Part shown: positions 1 to 12,067 of the stretch, piece by piece | Numbering within the stretch: position 1 is the stretch's first letter | Layout: each line of letters opens with the position of its first letter | Origin: Lysobacter sp. 5GHs7-4 | GTDB lineage: Bacteria; Pseudomonadota; Gammaproteobacteria; Xanthomonadales; Xanthomonadaceae | NCBI RefSeq assembly: GCF_021284765.1 | Contig: NZ_CP089924.1 | Span: 2,808,001 to 2,872,000, forward strand | Direction: 5' to 3' | DNA: 64,000 nt | Translations under genes and position numbers: made by a program | The notes under the pieces: model-generated | What the model was told of the DNA's origin: nothing | Seen by the model: only the letters and a program-made list of their open reading frames with translations | Database searches by the model: none

Positions 1-441
1 GGTCTCCGGACTGGCGAACTGCGGCAGCTTGGCGCCCTGCGGCAGGCGCAGGTACCAGCGCGCGGGGTGCGGCGCATCGATCGGGAAACCGGCATCGCCG
101 AACGCCGGTTTGAGGCTGCGCAGGAATTCGCCCGCCTCGGCCTCGTCCAGGCCCAGCGCTTCGCCGTAGGCGAGCAGGCGCGCGCCGTTGATGTCGGGCC
201 GCACGTAGGCCGGATCGGCGCGCAGCCAGGCCGCGTGCGCGGCGTCGCCGGCGTCGCGCTGGCGCGTGGCCGCGGCCACCGGCCAGCCGCGCGGCAGGAT
301 GTCGAGCACGCGCGTCAGCGGATCGCCCTCGCGCGCGACGCGATCGGCGCGCGCGAGCCGGCGGCCCAGGTCCTCGGACAGGCGCTGGCCGCCGTAGCGC
401 TCGCGCTGCGGCAGCAACAGGGTCGCGGTGGCGGCGGTCAT
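1..441 (-). CDS. rpfE: RpfE-like protein (partial, C-terminus beyond left edge)
   Basis: The first 147 residues of a protein that starts with ATG at 441 and runs off the left edge. It begins MTAATATLLLPQRERYGG and contains ADPAYVRPDINGARLL, a phrase I associate with the xanthomonad RpfE / phosphoglycerate-mutase-like proteins encoded beside greA and recJ in the rpf region. No signal peptide or membrane segment is seen. It starts 25 bp after the greA stop, so the two are probably co-transcribed. The name rests on recalled similarity and gene order. RpfE has no well-defined biochemical role, and catalytic residues cannot be judged from this fragment. Confidence 0.7.
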   Translation of the reverse strand, partial: MTAATATLLLPQRERYGGQRLSEDLGRRLARADRVAREGDPLTRVLDILPRGWPVAAATRQRDAGDAAHAAWLRADPAYVRPDINGARLLAYGEALGLDEAEAGEFLRSLKPAFGDAGFPIDAPHPARWYLRLPQGAKLPQFASPET

Positions 442-466
442 GCGCGGCCTGACGCTCGCAGCCGGA

Positions 467-943
467 TCAGCCGGCGTAACTGACGCCCACGATCTCGTAC
501 TCGTGGGTACCGCCGGGCGCCTCGATGACGACGCTGTCGCCCTCGTGCTTGCCGATCAGGGCGCGCGCGACCGGCGAGGAAATCGCGATCAGGCCCTGTT
601 TGATGTCCGCTTCCAGGTCGCCGACGATCTGGTAGGTGCGTTCCTCGTCGGTCTCCACGTCGGCCAGCTCGACGGTGGCGCCGAACACGATCTTGGAACC
701 GGCGTTGAGCGTGGCCACGTCGATCAGCTGGGCGTGCGAGAGCTCGGACTCGAGCTGCTTGATGCGGCCCTCGATGAAGCTCTGCTGCTCGCGCGCGGCG
801 TGGTACTCGGCGTTCTCCTTGAGGTCGCCGTGCGCGCGCGCTTCGGCGATCGCATTGATCACGGCCGGCCGCTTGACCGACTTCAGCTCTTCCAGTTCCG
901 CGCGCAGGCGCTGCGCGCCCTTCACCGTGATCGGTGCTCTCAT
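467..943 (-). CDS. greA: Transcription elongation factor GreA
   Basis: 158 residues, the usual GreA length. It rescues backtracked RNA polymerase by stimulating cleavage of the nascent transcript through the secondary channel. The N-terminal half (about 1-75) is the charged coiled coil ([14 protein letters not shown]...), with acidic residues near the tip, followed by the FKBP-like C-terminal domain ([25 protein letters not shown]). The start at 943 gives the standard [17 protein letters not shown] beginning and has GAGGAA about 10 bases upstream. An in-frame upstream extension would add an Arg/Ala-rich stretch atypical of the family. It lies downstream of carB after a hairpin and is probably co-transcribed with the RpfE-like gene. 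Confidence 0.97.
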   Translation of the reverse strand: MRAPITVKGAQRLRAELEELKSVKRPAVINAIAEARAHGDLKENAEYHAAREQQSFIEGRIKQLESELSHAQLIDVATLNAGSKIVFGATVELADVETDEERTYQIVGDLEADIKQGLIAISSPVARALIGKHEGDSVVIEAPGGTHEYEIVGVSYAG

Positions 944-1092
944 CTCGTCGTTCCTCGTGCCGGCCGGCGGCCGGTCGCATCCGTTTGCAAAGTTCGATTG
1001 TGCCGCGAACGCGGCCGCTTGGCACCCCGTGGGGCGCCGTCGCAAAAATCCTTGAAAAACAAGCCTCGCCCGCAGCGTGCCCGCGGACGATC

Positions 1093-1117
1093 GGGACGCG
1101 GAACCGGTCCGCGTCCC
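1093..1117 (-). terminator. Hairpin after carB
   Basis: A perfect 10-bp GC-rich stem (gggacgcgga / tccgcgtccc) with a 5-base loop begins eight bases after the carB stop. No U-run follows directly. It is a plausible terminator or 3'-end stabiliser separating carB from greA. Confidence 0.45.
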
Positions 1118-1124
1118 GTCGGGC

Positions 1125-4373
<3,249 letters not shown>

Positions 4374-4377
4374 AGTC

Positions 4378-5028
4378 TTACTCGAGAATCGTGGAAGGCG
4401 GTACGTCGCAGGTTTTCATGGCGCCCAGCATCAGCTTCAGCACCAGTCGGGTGCCGACGCTCTTGCCGGCGTCGCTGTTCTGCTGCGAGCTCTTGGCGGG
4501 GTCGAAGGCTTCGCCGATGCCGACCAGCTCGCGCAGCGGCGCGTGCTTGGTCTCGGTGATGAAATCGACGAAGGACAGCATCTGGTCGGCCTTCATCTTC
4601 TTCATCACGTCGGTGGGTTCGACCTTCTGGCCGCCCTGGGCTTCGTTGACGCCGGCGTTGACGAAATCGGCGAACACGCTGGCGGCGCCGCCGTTGAGCA
4701 GGGCCAGGTCGGCGTCGACGCGATCGGGGTTGGCCTTGACGTAGGTCAGGGCCTCGGCGCGCTTGCTGCGCGCGTAGCCGCGCGAGGACAGCTCGCCGCG
4801 CAGGCAGCTCAGCTGCGCCGGCGTGACCTTGTCGGCCTTGCCCTGCACCGGCCAGCTCGGATCGGCGGCGGCGGCATCGTCGAGAATCTTGCCGAACGGC
4901 AGCATCTGCAGCATCACTTCGGTGAGCTTGTCGGCCTGCACCTGGGCGTTCTGGGCGGTGGCGGCGAGCGGCAGCAGCGCCAGCACGGCGGCGGCGGCGA
5001 CGGTGAGGCAGCGGGCTTGCAGGGTCAT
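4378..5028 (-). CDS. Secreted protein of unknown function between carA and carB
   Basis: 216 residues with a clear signal peptide (hydrophobic core [16 protein letters not shown], cleavage near residue 25), so probably periplasmic. The mature part is helical and has two cysteines (one in QLSCLRGEL, one in MKTCDVPP near the C-terminus) that could form a disulfide. The segment [19 protein letters not shown] loosely recalls DUF2059-type envelope proteins and the neighbouring gene at 5521-6102, so the two may be distant paralogues. A GGAG ribosome-binding site lies 11 bases before the ATG. It ends 4 bp before carB. The function is unknown and no enzyme motif is visible. Confidence 0.85.
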   Translation of the reverse strand: MTLQARCLTVAAAAVLALLPLAATAQNAQVQADKLTEVMLQMLPFGKILDDAAAADPSWPVQGKADKVTPAQLSCLRGELSSRGYARSKRAEALTYVKANPDRVDADLALLNGGAASVFADFVNAGVNEAQGGQKVEPTDVMKKMKADQMLSFVDFITETKHAPLRELVGIGEAFDPAKSSQQNSDAGKSVGTRLVLKLMLGAMKTCDVPPSTILE

Positions 5029-5077
5029 TCCTTGTCTCCGTTGGGTGCGCGTCGCGATGAGAGGTGGGTGTGCGGCA

Positions 5078-5521
5078 TCAGTACAGGCGGTCCTGCCAGT
5101 CGCCCGGCGGCAGCCAGGTGATCTGATCGGCGCCGCGCGCGTCGACGGCGCCGGCGCGCACGGCCTCGCGCACCGCCGACTGCATCGCGCTCCAGCTGTC
5201 GGCGCCGCTGCCGATGCGTGCGCCGATGCGGTTGTTGTGCGCGTCCATGGCGCGGCTGCGCGTGCCCTGCCCGTCGCGTTCCATCACCCGCGTCACCCAG
5301 TCCACCAGCCGCGGCGAGGTGGTGTAGGCGACCACGGCGCTGGCCAGCGAATGCCGGTAGGCGTCGGCGGGGCCGTTGCGTCCGCCCGGCAGGCCGGCGG
5401 CGAAGAACTGCGTATAGGTCGCGATCAGCACGAACGCCGGATAGGCCGCGAACAGCGCGCCGGCAAGCAGCCAGCGGCGCCATCGGCGCCCCGGCTTGCG
5501 CGGTGCGGACGCGGCGTCCAT
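5078..5521 (-). CDS. Small membrane-anchored protein, DUF6973-like pattern
   Basis: 147 residues. A basic N-terminus (RKPGRRWRRW) precedes one membrane segment at about 18-38, then a soluble domain faces the periplasm. That domain contains DAYRHSLAS and, 40 residues later, MDAHNNRIGARIG. This D-x-YRH...MD-x-HNN-x-x-G pattern recalls the DUF6973 / wall-associated domain found in some secreted and toxin-associated proteins. That assignment is from memory and weak. The ATG overlaps the stop of the upstream gene by four bases (ATGA), and the gene lies 49 bp before the next. The role is unknown. Its place inside the carA-carB transcription unit suggests co-expression. Confidence 0.8.
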   Translation of the reverse strand: MDAASAPRKPGRRWRRWLLAGALFAAYPAFVLIATYTQFFAAGLPGGRNGPADAYRHSLASAVVAYTTSPRLVDWVTRVMERDGQGTRSRAMDAHNNRIGARIGSGADSWSAMQSAVREAVRAGAVDARGADQITWLPPGDWQDRLY

Positions 5522-6098
5522 CAGACTTTGGGCATCTCGATGCCGCAGCGCTCGGACACGCGCTGGCCGACCTTCTCGACCTGCGCCGGGGTGATGTCGG
5601 TGTCGGGGAAGTCGCGCTCCAGCACCTTGCCGGCCGGGCTCTGCATGAACTCCATCACCTGCATCAGCTCCTCGGCGTCCATGCCCTTGAAGAACTCGGG
5701 CGCCTCGGGCTGCTTGGCCGTGCCTTCCACGGCGCTGTCGATGCTGGCCAGGATCTGGCTGCGCATGCCGGCGACGAACTTGGCGCCGCCCTTGGTCTGA
5801 CCGAACGCGGTCCAGGCGGCGATGGTGTCGCCGTCGCCGAACAGGTCGCGGAAGGATTGGCGCATGACGTTGCGGAACTCCGGCAGCAGCTCGCTCTTGA
5901 TGCAGCCGCGCTGGGTGTCGTTGAACGCCTTGAACTCGTCGGCCTTGTCGATCTTGCCGACGATCACGCGTTCGATCGCGACGTCGAAACCCAGCAGCTT
6001 CTGGATCTGCACGACCTCGGCATCGGTGGGCACGGCGGCGGCGGCAGGCGCCGACCAGGCCAGGCCCGCGGCGACAGCGACGGCGGCGGCGAAGGCCT

Positions 6099-6102
<4 letters not shown>
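5521..6102 (-). CDS. Secreted DUF2059-like protein
   Basis: 193 residues with a signal peptide ([20 protein letters not shown], cleavage about residue 22). The mature part ends with a helical stretch, [19 protein letters not shown], that resembles the conserved end of DUF2059 proteins (usually E-L-x-x-x-x-x-F-x-x-SP-x-G-x-x-L). Two cysteines are visible ([10 protein letters not shown] and SERCGIEM). Its ATG overlaps the carA stop by four bases and its own stop overlaps the next ATG, so translational coupling is strong. It is predicted to be periplasmic with unknown function. It probably belongs to the same loose family as the gene at 4378-5028. Confidence 0.85.
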
Positions 6103-7226
<1,124 letters not shown>

Positions 7227-7349
7227 GGGGGTCGCCTTGGCTGCCGGGGATACTGACCCCGTCCAGCGCGCACCGGCAAAACCGGCTTGCAGCAAAACAC
7301 GGACGCGGTGCGGGACCGGTCCGGCGGGCGGGGTTCAGGCGAGCGGGAA

Positions 7350-7355
7350 TTGTAC
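7350..7355 (-). promoter_or_regulatory. Candidate -10 box of carA
   Basis: On the minus strand TACAAT lies about 125 bp before the carA GTG. The matching -35 position (TGGCGT-like) is weak, so this is only a candidate sigma-70 promoter. Confidence 0.35.
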
Positions 7356-7442
7356 CGGCGGCGGGCGCCGAACGCCAGCCGCAAACGCGGTTTCCGCGCG
7401 CATTCCCGCGCGCGGAAATCGGCCGTTCACCTTGAACCCGTC

Positions 7443-7469
7443 CGATCCCGGCGGCTCGCGCCGGGATCG
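7443..7469 (-). terminator. Hairpin after metalloprotease gene
   Basis: An 11-bp stem (cgatcccggcg / cgccgggatcg) with a 5-base loop lies 43 bp past the stop of the M43-like gene. No U-run follows. It may terminate or stabilise that transcript before carA. Confidence 0.4.
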
Positions 7470-7512
7470 GCAAACCGGGTGCCACGCCCCGTGCGGGGCG
7501 CGGCGGCCGGCC

Positions 7513-8472
7513 TCAGCTGCCCAGCGAAGGCTTGTAGGTCGCCACCAGGTCCTGCATGCGGATGCTCTGGTCGGTGCTGAAGGTGTTCATGCAGCTGTCG
7601 TAGCTGTAGTCCATGAAGTTGCGGATCGGGTCCAGCCCGCCGCCCGGACAGCTGTCGCGCCCGACCGGGCAACCGGAGGTGGGGCTGGCCTGCGGCGGCG
7701 TATCGGCGACGTAATCGCCGGGTGCGCTGCAGCCGCCTTCGAAGGTGTGCTCCAGCCCCAGGTGATGGCCGACCTCGTGGGTGACCGTGTCGCCAAGGTT
7801 GTAGTTGGTCGCCGAACCGCCGGGCAACGAGGAATGCAGGATGACCGTGCCGTGGCGCTTGGACGATTCGGGATACTGCTCCGGTGTGTAGGCATAGCCC
7901 AGATAGCCGCCCGGCGTGCAGGTGTAGATGTTGAGGTTCTTGGCCGGGTTGACCGCCAGCGCGTTCTTCATCGCCATCTCGTTGCTCAGGCAGTTGTTGA
8001 ACCAGCTGTTGTTCTTGGTGCGCGTGGTGCCGGCCAGGGTGAAGGTGAAACCGCGCCCGGCGTAGGCGGCGTTGAGCACCTGCATCTGCTGCTGGATGCG
8101 GCTGTCGGTGACGTTGCCGGTGTTGTCGGTGCGGGTGACCACGTGGAACCAGACCGGCACGTTCTTGGTCACGGCCGTGGGGCTCACGCCGAAGGCGACC
8201 ATCTCGTTCTGGCGCGCGCGCAACTGCTGCAGACGCTGCTGCACTTCCAGCCGCTTGGCCGGGCTGCTGACCGGCGTGCCGCAGCGCAGGCCCTGGCGCT
8301 CGGTGCCGCGCTCGTCGCGAATCGTGATGACCGGTTGCTTGCTGTAACCGTTGGCCGTGGCGACCACGGTCTCGGCGACCGGTTCGTCCTGGGCCGTGGC
8401 CTGCTGCCAGACGAACGGCAGGGCCAGCAGCGACAACGCCGCGGCGGTGGCGATTTTTCCGTTCCTACGCAT
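7513..8472 (-). CDS. Secreted zinc metalloprotease, M43 (pappalysin-like)
   Basis: 319 residues. A signal peptide (about 1-28, ending QATAQ) directs export. The catalytic zinc site HEVGHHLGLEH sits at 232-242 and fits the metzincin HExxHxxGxxH consensus. The Met-turn segment NFMDYSYDSCM sits at 285-295, as in M43 proteases. Cysteines in the catalytic domain (CTPGG, GGCSA, SGCPV, DSCPG, DSCMN) probably form disulfides. Residues 29-100 look like a propeptide. A strong AGGAGGGAG ribosome-binding site precedes the ATG. Likely role: extracellular protein degradation, in keeping with a lytic lifestyle. The substrate is unknown. Confidence 0.93.
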   Translation of the reverse strand: MRRNGKIATAAALSLLALPFVWQQATAQDEPVAETVVATANGYSKQPVITIRDERGTERQGLRCGTPVSSPAKRLEVQQRLQQLRARQNEMVAFGVSPTAVTKNVPVWFHVVTRTDNTGNVTDSRIQQQMQVLNAAYAGRGFTFTLAGTTRTKNNSWFNNCLSNEMAMKNALAVNPAKNLNIYTCTPGGYLGYAYTPEQYPESSKRHGTVILHSSLPGGSATNYNLGDTVTHEVGHHLGLEHTFEGGCSAPGDYVADTPPQASPTSGCPVGRDSCPGGGLDPIRNFMDYSYDSCMNTFSTDQSIRMQDLVATYKPSLGS

Positions 8473-8586
8473 GGTGTCTCCCTCCTATGGATGCGCCGCT
8501 ACAGCGCGGCGGGGCCAATGTGGAGGATGCGCAAGCCGCACATGACGGCCCGCAGGCGCGGAACCGCCAGGGAATCGCTCAGGGGG

Positions 8587-9312
8587 TCACAGATTCGGGA
8601 ACATCAGCTCGGCCAGGCCGTAGCGGCCGGGCGCCTGGCGCACCACCTTGAGCGCGGCTTCCAGCGCGCCGCGGGCGAAGATGTCGCGGTTGGTCGCGCG
8701 GTGGATCAGTTCCAAACGCTCGCCGGCGCTGGCGAACTGCACCGTGTGCTCGCCGACGATGTCGCCCGCGCGCAGGCTGGCGTAATGCGGGTCGCGGCCG
8801 CTGCCGATCGCCACCGCCTGGCCCAGGTGCAGCGCCGTGCCGGAGGGCGCGTCGAGCTTGCGGGTGTGATGGGCCTCGACGATGTCGCAGTCCCAGGCCG
8901 GCAACGCCGCCGCGGCGCGGCGCACCAGTTCGGCCAGCACCGCCACGCCCAGGCTGTAGTTGGCCGCCCAGACCACGGCGATGCGCTGCGAGGCGGCCTC
9001 GATGGCGCGGTTCTGCTCCGACGACAGGCCGGTGGTGCCCGAGACCAGGGCGCTGCCGCGCTGCGCGCACAGCGCCAGCACCGGGTCGAAGCCTTCGGGC
9101 AGGCTGAAATCGATGGCGACGTCGAACTCGGGCACCCCCGACAGCTCGCTGGCGGCGAACTGCGGCACGCCGTCGACGACGCGCTGCGCCGGCGATTTGC
9201 GCGACACCGCGGCCACCACGTTCAGATCGTCGCGTGCGGCGGCCAGGCGCAGCAGCGCCAGCCCCATGCGCCCGGAGGCGCCGTGGATCAGGAGTCGGGG
9301 GATCGCGTTCAT
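8587..9312 (-). CDS. dapB: 4-hydroxy-tetrahydrodipicolinate reductase
   Basis: 241 residues, slightly shorter than the E. coli enzyme. It reduces the DapA product with NAD(P)H in the lysine and meso-diaminopimelate pathway. The N-terminal Rossmann fold has the nucleotide loop HGASGRMG near residue 10. The family motif EAHHTRKLDAPSGTA, with the catalytic His and Lys, lies near residue 145. ANYSLGVAVL and SGTTGLS are further family blocks. It lies behind the metalloprotease in the same direction, but a gap of 114 bp with no coupling suggests an independent promoter. Confidence 0.97.
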   Translation of the reverse strand: MNAIPRLLIHGASGRMGLALLRLAAARDDLNVVAAVSRKSPAQRVVDGVPQFAASELSGVPEFDVAIDFSLPEGFDPVLALCAQRGSALVSGTTGLSSEQNRAIEAASQRIAVVWAANYSLGVAVLAELVRRAAAALPAWDCDIVEAHHTRKLDAPSGTALHLGQAVAIGSGRDPHYASLRAGDIVGEHTVQFASAGERLELIHRATNRDIFARGALEAALKVVRQAPGRYGLAELMFPNL

Positions 9313-9614
9313 GCCGGCAGGCTAACGGCTACGGCGCGGGTTCGACAAGCGTTGCGCTGGGCAACGCTGTAACGCGCGGTATTGCCACCGCCTCAACACC
9401 GCATTCGGGCGGAAGCCGCAACCGGCTAGAGGCTGCGGTGGCTGGGTCGTCGCGCGGTTCAGCGGAATCCAAATCAAACGGGGTTCCGGCTTTCGCCGGA
9501 ATGACGGATTTGTAGGCTCCGGGCTCGCGTCATCCTGCCCGACAAAATCGAATGCTCCCCAGCCCGTCATTCCGGCGAAAGCCGGAACCCACAGACCTTA
9601 GTAGCCCCGGCCGC
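9313..9614. repeat. Intergenic inverted pair of hairpin repeats
   Basis: This 302-bp gap holds no gene. It carries two oppositely oriented copies of a REP-like element, at about 9479-9513 and 9559-9594. Each contains the palindrome ttccggctttcgccggaa followed by a tgacg motif. The two copies could also pair with each other to form a larger stem. The same pair recurs at 49875-50035, and related palindromes occur elsewhere in the window. Confidence 0.8.
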
Positions 9615-10112
9615 CTACTCGCCGTGATACTCGCGCAAGCTCTGCACCAGCGAGCGTCCATCCGGGCCGACCAAATCGCTTGCACGCCAGCAGCGCGCTT
9701 CGCCGCTGAAGCGCAGGCGCGCTTCCTGCAGGGGCGCGGGCGCGCCGTCGTCCAGCACGAAGCGGTAGCGCAGGCGCACCGTGGACACGCCCTCGCCCTC
9801 CGCCTCAACTTGGAACTGCGGATCGCGCGCCTCGCCGTCCTGCGCATCCAGCCAGGGATCGGCGCCGATCGCGCACACGCCCTGCTCGCTGCACGTCCGT
9901 TCGCGCAGCAGCAGCGCCAGCAAGGGCGGCGCGAAGTTGTCGCGCAGAACTGCGGGCGGATCGTTCCAGAACGTGTAGTGACGTTCGAACCAGGCGTGCG
10001 CGGCCTGCAGCGGCGTCGCGCCCAGGCAGGCCGCGGATGCCGGCAATGTCGACGCGCACAGCAACGTGGCGAGCGCGGACCGGATAGCGAGGCGGCTAAC
10101 GACCGATTTCAT
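9615..10112 (-). CDS. Secreted DUF3828-like protein
   Basis: 165 residues with a signal peptide (RSALATLLCASTLPASAA). The body has AHAWFERHYTFW, FAPPLLALLLRER and DPWLDAQDGEARDPQF. This order (helical start, then an Asp/Gln-containing DP-x-L-x-AQD block) resembles DUF3828 proteins, some of which sit among type VI or contact-dependent immunity genes. Cysteines near residues 70-77 may pair. I chose the ATG at 10112 because it places the signal peptide at the N-terminus; an upstream in-frame start would add a Cys-rich leader. It lies 13 bp after the ankyrin gene in the same direction. Function not established. Confidence 0.8.
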   Translation of the reverse strand: MKSVVSRLAIRSALATLLCASTLPASAACLGATPLQAAHAWFERHYTFWNDPPAVLRDNFAPPLLALLLRERTCSEQGVCAIGADPWLDAQDGEARDPQFQVEAEGEGVSTVRLRYRFVLDDGAPAPLQEARLRFSGEARCWRASDLVGPDGRSLVQSLREYHGE

Positions 10113-10125
10113 GCATTCGTACTCC

Positions 10126-10938
10126 TCAGCGCACCGGCAACAACGCATCCGGCGTCTGCCCGCGCTGGCGCATGCGCTCGCGCTCGGCCTCGCGCGACAG
10201 CGGCGGCCAGACTTGGCCGCGCGCGATCAGGCGGTCGCGGATCGCATGCATCTTGCGCTGCGCGGGCGAGCCCTCGCTTTGCCGGCCGATCTGGAACTGC
10301 AGCTGGCCGGCGAAGGACACGCCGTTGATATTGACGACCTGCGGATCGGCGCCGCGATCCAGCAAAAAATCCACGGTATCCAGGCGCATCGACATCAGCG
10401 CCTTCATCAGCGCGGTATTGCCCAACGTGTCGTGGCGGTCGATGGCCGCGCCTCGCTCCAGCATCAGGCGCACGGCTTCCAGGCTCGGCGCCTCGACCGC
10501 ATCGAACAACAGCGGCGTGCCGCCTTCGGCGGCGTCGGGGTCCAGCCCGGCCAGCAACAGGGCGTCGATGTAGCGCGGACTTTTGGCGCGCATCGCCACG
10601 CCGGCCACGCTGCCCAGGCCCTCGACTTCCTGCAACGGATCCGCGCCGGCTTCGACCAGCGCGCCGAGGATGCGCAAGCCGTCGGCCTTTTCGCCGAAGG
10701 CGTGCTGCAAGGCGAAGAACAGCAGGGTCATGTCCTGCGCGCCGGGCCGATTGAGCGCGTCCGCGCCCATCGTCGCGGCCAGGCGGCGCACGTCCTCGAC
10801 GCGGCCGCGCGCGATCGCCTGCGCCAGCACCAACTGCTCGCCGGCGAAGACGCGTTCGGCCGCGGGCACGCGCGCGAACGCGGCGTTGACGCCCAGCAAC
10901 GAGGCGCACAGGGCCAGCAGGCGTAACAGTCGGCGCAT
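10126..10938 (-). CDS. Exported ankyrin-repeat protein
   Basis: 270 residues. A signal peptide (MRRLLRLLALCASLLGVNAAFA) suggests a periplasmic protein. About four to five ankyrin repeats follow; examples are GGTPLLFDAVEAPSLEAVRL and LGNTALMKALMSMRLDTVDF, each leading to an LLxRGADP-type turn. The ATG at 10983 is also in frame and would overlap the upstream gene, but it would put 15 residues before the signal peptide. Ankyrin proteins of this size in proteobacteria are often next to toxin, catalase or immunity genes. Here the neighbours are the SUKH-like gene and the DUF3828-like gene. The binding partner is unknown. Confidence 0.82.
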   Translation of the reverse strand: MRRLLRLLALCASLLGVNAAFARVPAAERVFAGEQLVLAQAIARGRVEDVRRLAATMGADALNRPGAQDMTLLFFALQHAFGEKADGLRILGALVEAGADPLQEVEGLGSVAGVAMRAKSPRYIDALLLAGLDPDAAEGGTPLLFDAVEAPSLEAVRLMLERGAAIDRHDTLGNTALMKALMSMRLDTVDFLLDRGADPQVVNINGVSFAGQLQFQIGRQSEGSPAQRKMHAIRDRLIARGQVWPPLSREAERERMRQRGQTPDALLPVR

Positions 10939-10975
10939 GCGTGCGGTTCCAGCGGCCCGGGGCAGCCGCGCGTGG

Positions 10976-11578
10976 TCATTCATACCATCGCCAGGCCTGC
11001 AGCAAGGCGTCGGCGGCCGCGCGGCCGTCGCCCAGGAACTCCGCCAGCGCGTCGCGCACGCTGGCGCGCGCCTGCGGGCGCAACGCGCAGTCCTCGTCCA
11101 AAGCCTGCTCGCCCAGCGAGGCGTAGGCCTGCGCGACCGTCGCCAGCGCGCCGAAGGCGGTGGCCAGGTCGTCGGCGATCGGCCGCGGATCCCAGGCGCC
11201 GCCGGCCAGGTCGAACAGAACCCGGCCACTGTCCAGCTCGTAGATGAAGGGATGGCTGCCCTCCATCGCCACCACCAGCCATGCGTCCTTCCAGCCCGGC
11301 AGGCGCTCGCCGCTGAGGCCATGCCAGCGGTAGCCGGCCTGGCGCGACCATAGATGTCGCAGCGGAGGGATCGACACCGGATTGCCGCCGCACGGCAGGT
11401 CCAGGCCGACCGGACCGACCGTGAGGTGATGCACGCCGCCCCAGGGCCCGACTTCGTTATAGAAATCCTGCAGGGCCTGCGGCAGCGGGAATTCGCCCTG
11501 CCAGTCCGAAGCCGGTTGCGCGCGCAGTTCGCCCCAGGGCGCCAGCAAGGAGCGGATCGAAGCGTAGCTGCGGCTCAT
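10976..11578 (-). CDS. SMI1/KNR4 (SUKH)-like protein
   Basis: 200 residues, cytoplasmic, no signal peptide. The beginning FPLPQALQDFYNEVGPWGG matches the typical SUKH entry pattern (LP-x-x-L-x-x-FY-x-x-x-G). Later, PFIYELDSGRVLFDLAGGAW and IADDLATAFGALATVAQAY resemble the F-x-D-L / F-x-x-F-L end of the fold. SUKH proteins commonly act as immunity proteins against polymorphic nuclease toxins, though many members are not linked to toxins. Its ATG overlaps the stop of the 106-residue upstream gene by four bases. No toxin gene is visible nearby, so a toxin-neutralising role is only a possibility. Confidence 0.8.
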   Translation of the reverse strand: MSRSYASIRSLLAPWGELRAQPASDWQGEFPLPQALQDFYNEVGPWGGVHHLTVGPVGLDLPCGGNPVSIPPLRHLWSRQAGYRWHGLSGERLPGWKDAWLVVAMEGSHPFIYELDSGRVLFDLAGGAWDPRPIADDLATAFGALATVAQAYASLGEQALDEDCALRPQARASVRDALAEFLGDGRAAADALLQAWRWYE

Positions 11579-11895
11579 GCGTCGGCGATCTCGGCCACGC
11601 TCCAGCCTTGCGCGGCGGCATAGCGCCGCAGCGTCTGCATCCATTCGGCGGCCGCCGCCGCGCCGGACAGTTCCACATGCAGGCGCGACTGCGGCAGTTC
11701 CGGATCCCAGTCGCTGCCGCGCACCCGGCAGCGCACGCCGTCGCGGCCGCCCTCCCAATAGAAGTCGTAGGACTGGTTGGGCCCGTGCCGCTCCTGGAAA
11801 CGGTAGCGGGCGACGCCCAGCGCGGCGTAAATGCGGCTGGCGCCGGACTGCAGGCTGCAGGCGTGGCGGCCCAGGGCGAAGCTCAGTTCGGGCAT
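11575..11895 (-). CDS. Unrecognised small protein upstream of SUKH-like gene
   Basis: 106 residues from the ATG at 11895; a TTG start at 11937 would add 14. It has no signal peptide or membrane segment. The sequence alternates hydrophobic and charged residues (SYDFYWEGGRDGVRCRVRGS, then LHVELSGAAAAAEWMQTLRR), consistent with a small alpha/beta fold. It is translationally coupled to the SUKH-like gene through an ATGA overlap, which suggests the two work together. I do not recognise the family. No convincing ribosome-binding site precedes either start. Confidence 0.65.
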   Translation of the reverse strand: MPELSFALGRHACSLQSGASRIYAALGVARYRFQERHGPNQSYDFYWEGGRDGVRCRVRGSDWDPELPQSRLHVELSGAAAAAEWMQTLRRYAAAQGWSVAEIADA

Positions 11896-12013
11896 CGGCG
11901 GAGGTACGGTGCGGGTGACCGCCGCATCATCGCGCAAACCGTAGCTGGGGTGACGAGGCGGTTCGCTGGCGCTCTCCGCTTCCTACCTGGCGGGTTTGGC
12001 CGAATGCAGGCGT

Positions 12014-12042
12014 AAAAAAAACAGGGGCCGACCGGCCCCTGT
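12014..12042 (-). terminator. Intrinsic terminator of dnaJ
   Basis: On the minus strand a 9-bp stem (acaggggcc / ggcccctgt) with a GGTC loop is followed by eight U. It starts 26 bp after the dnaJ stop and is a textbook Rho-independent terminator. Confidence 0.9.
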
Positions 12043-12067
12043 TTCGTTGCTTCGTAGCGCAGGCCCC

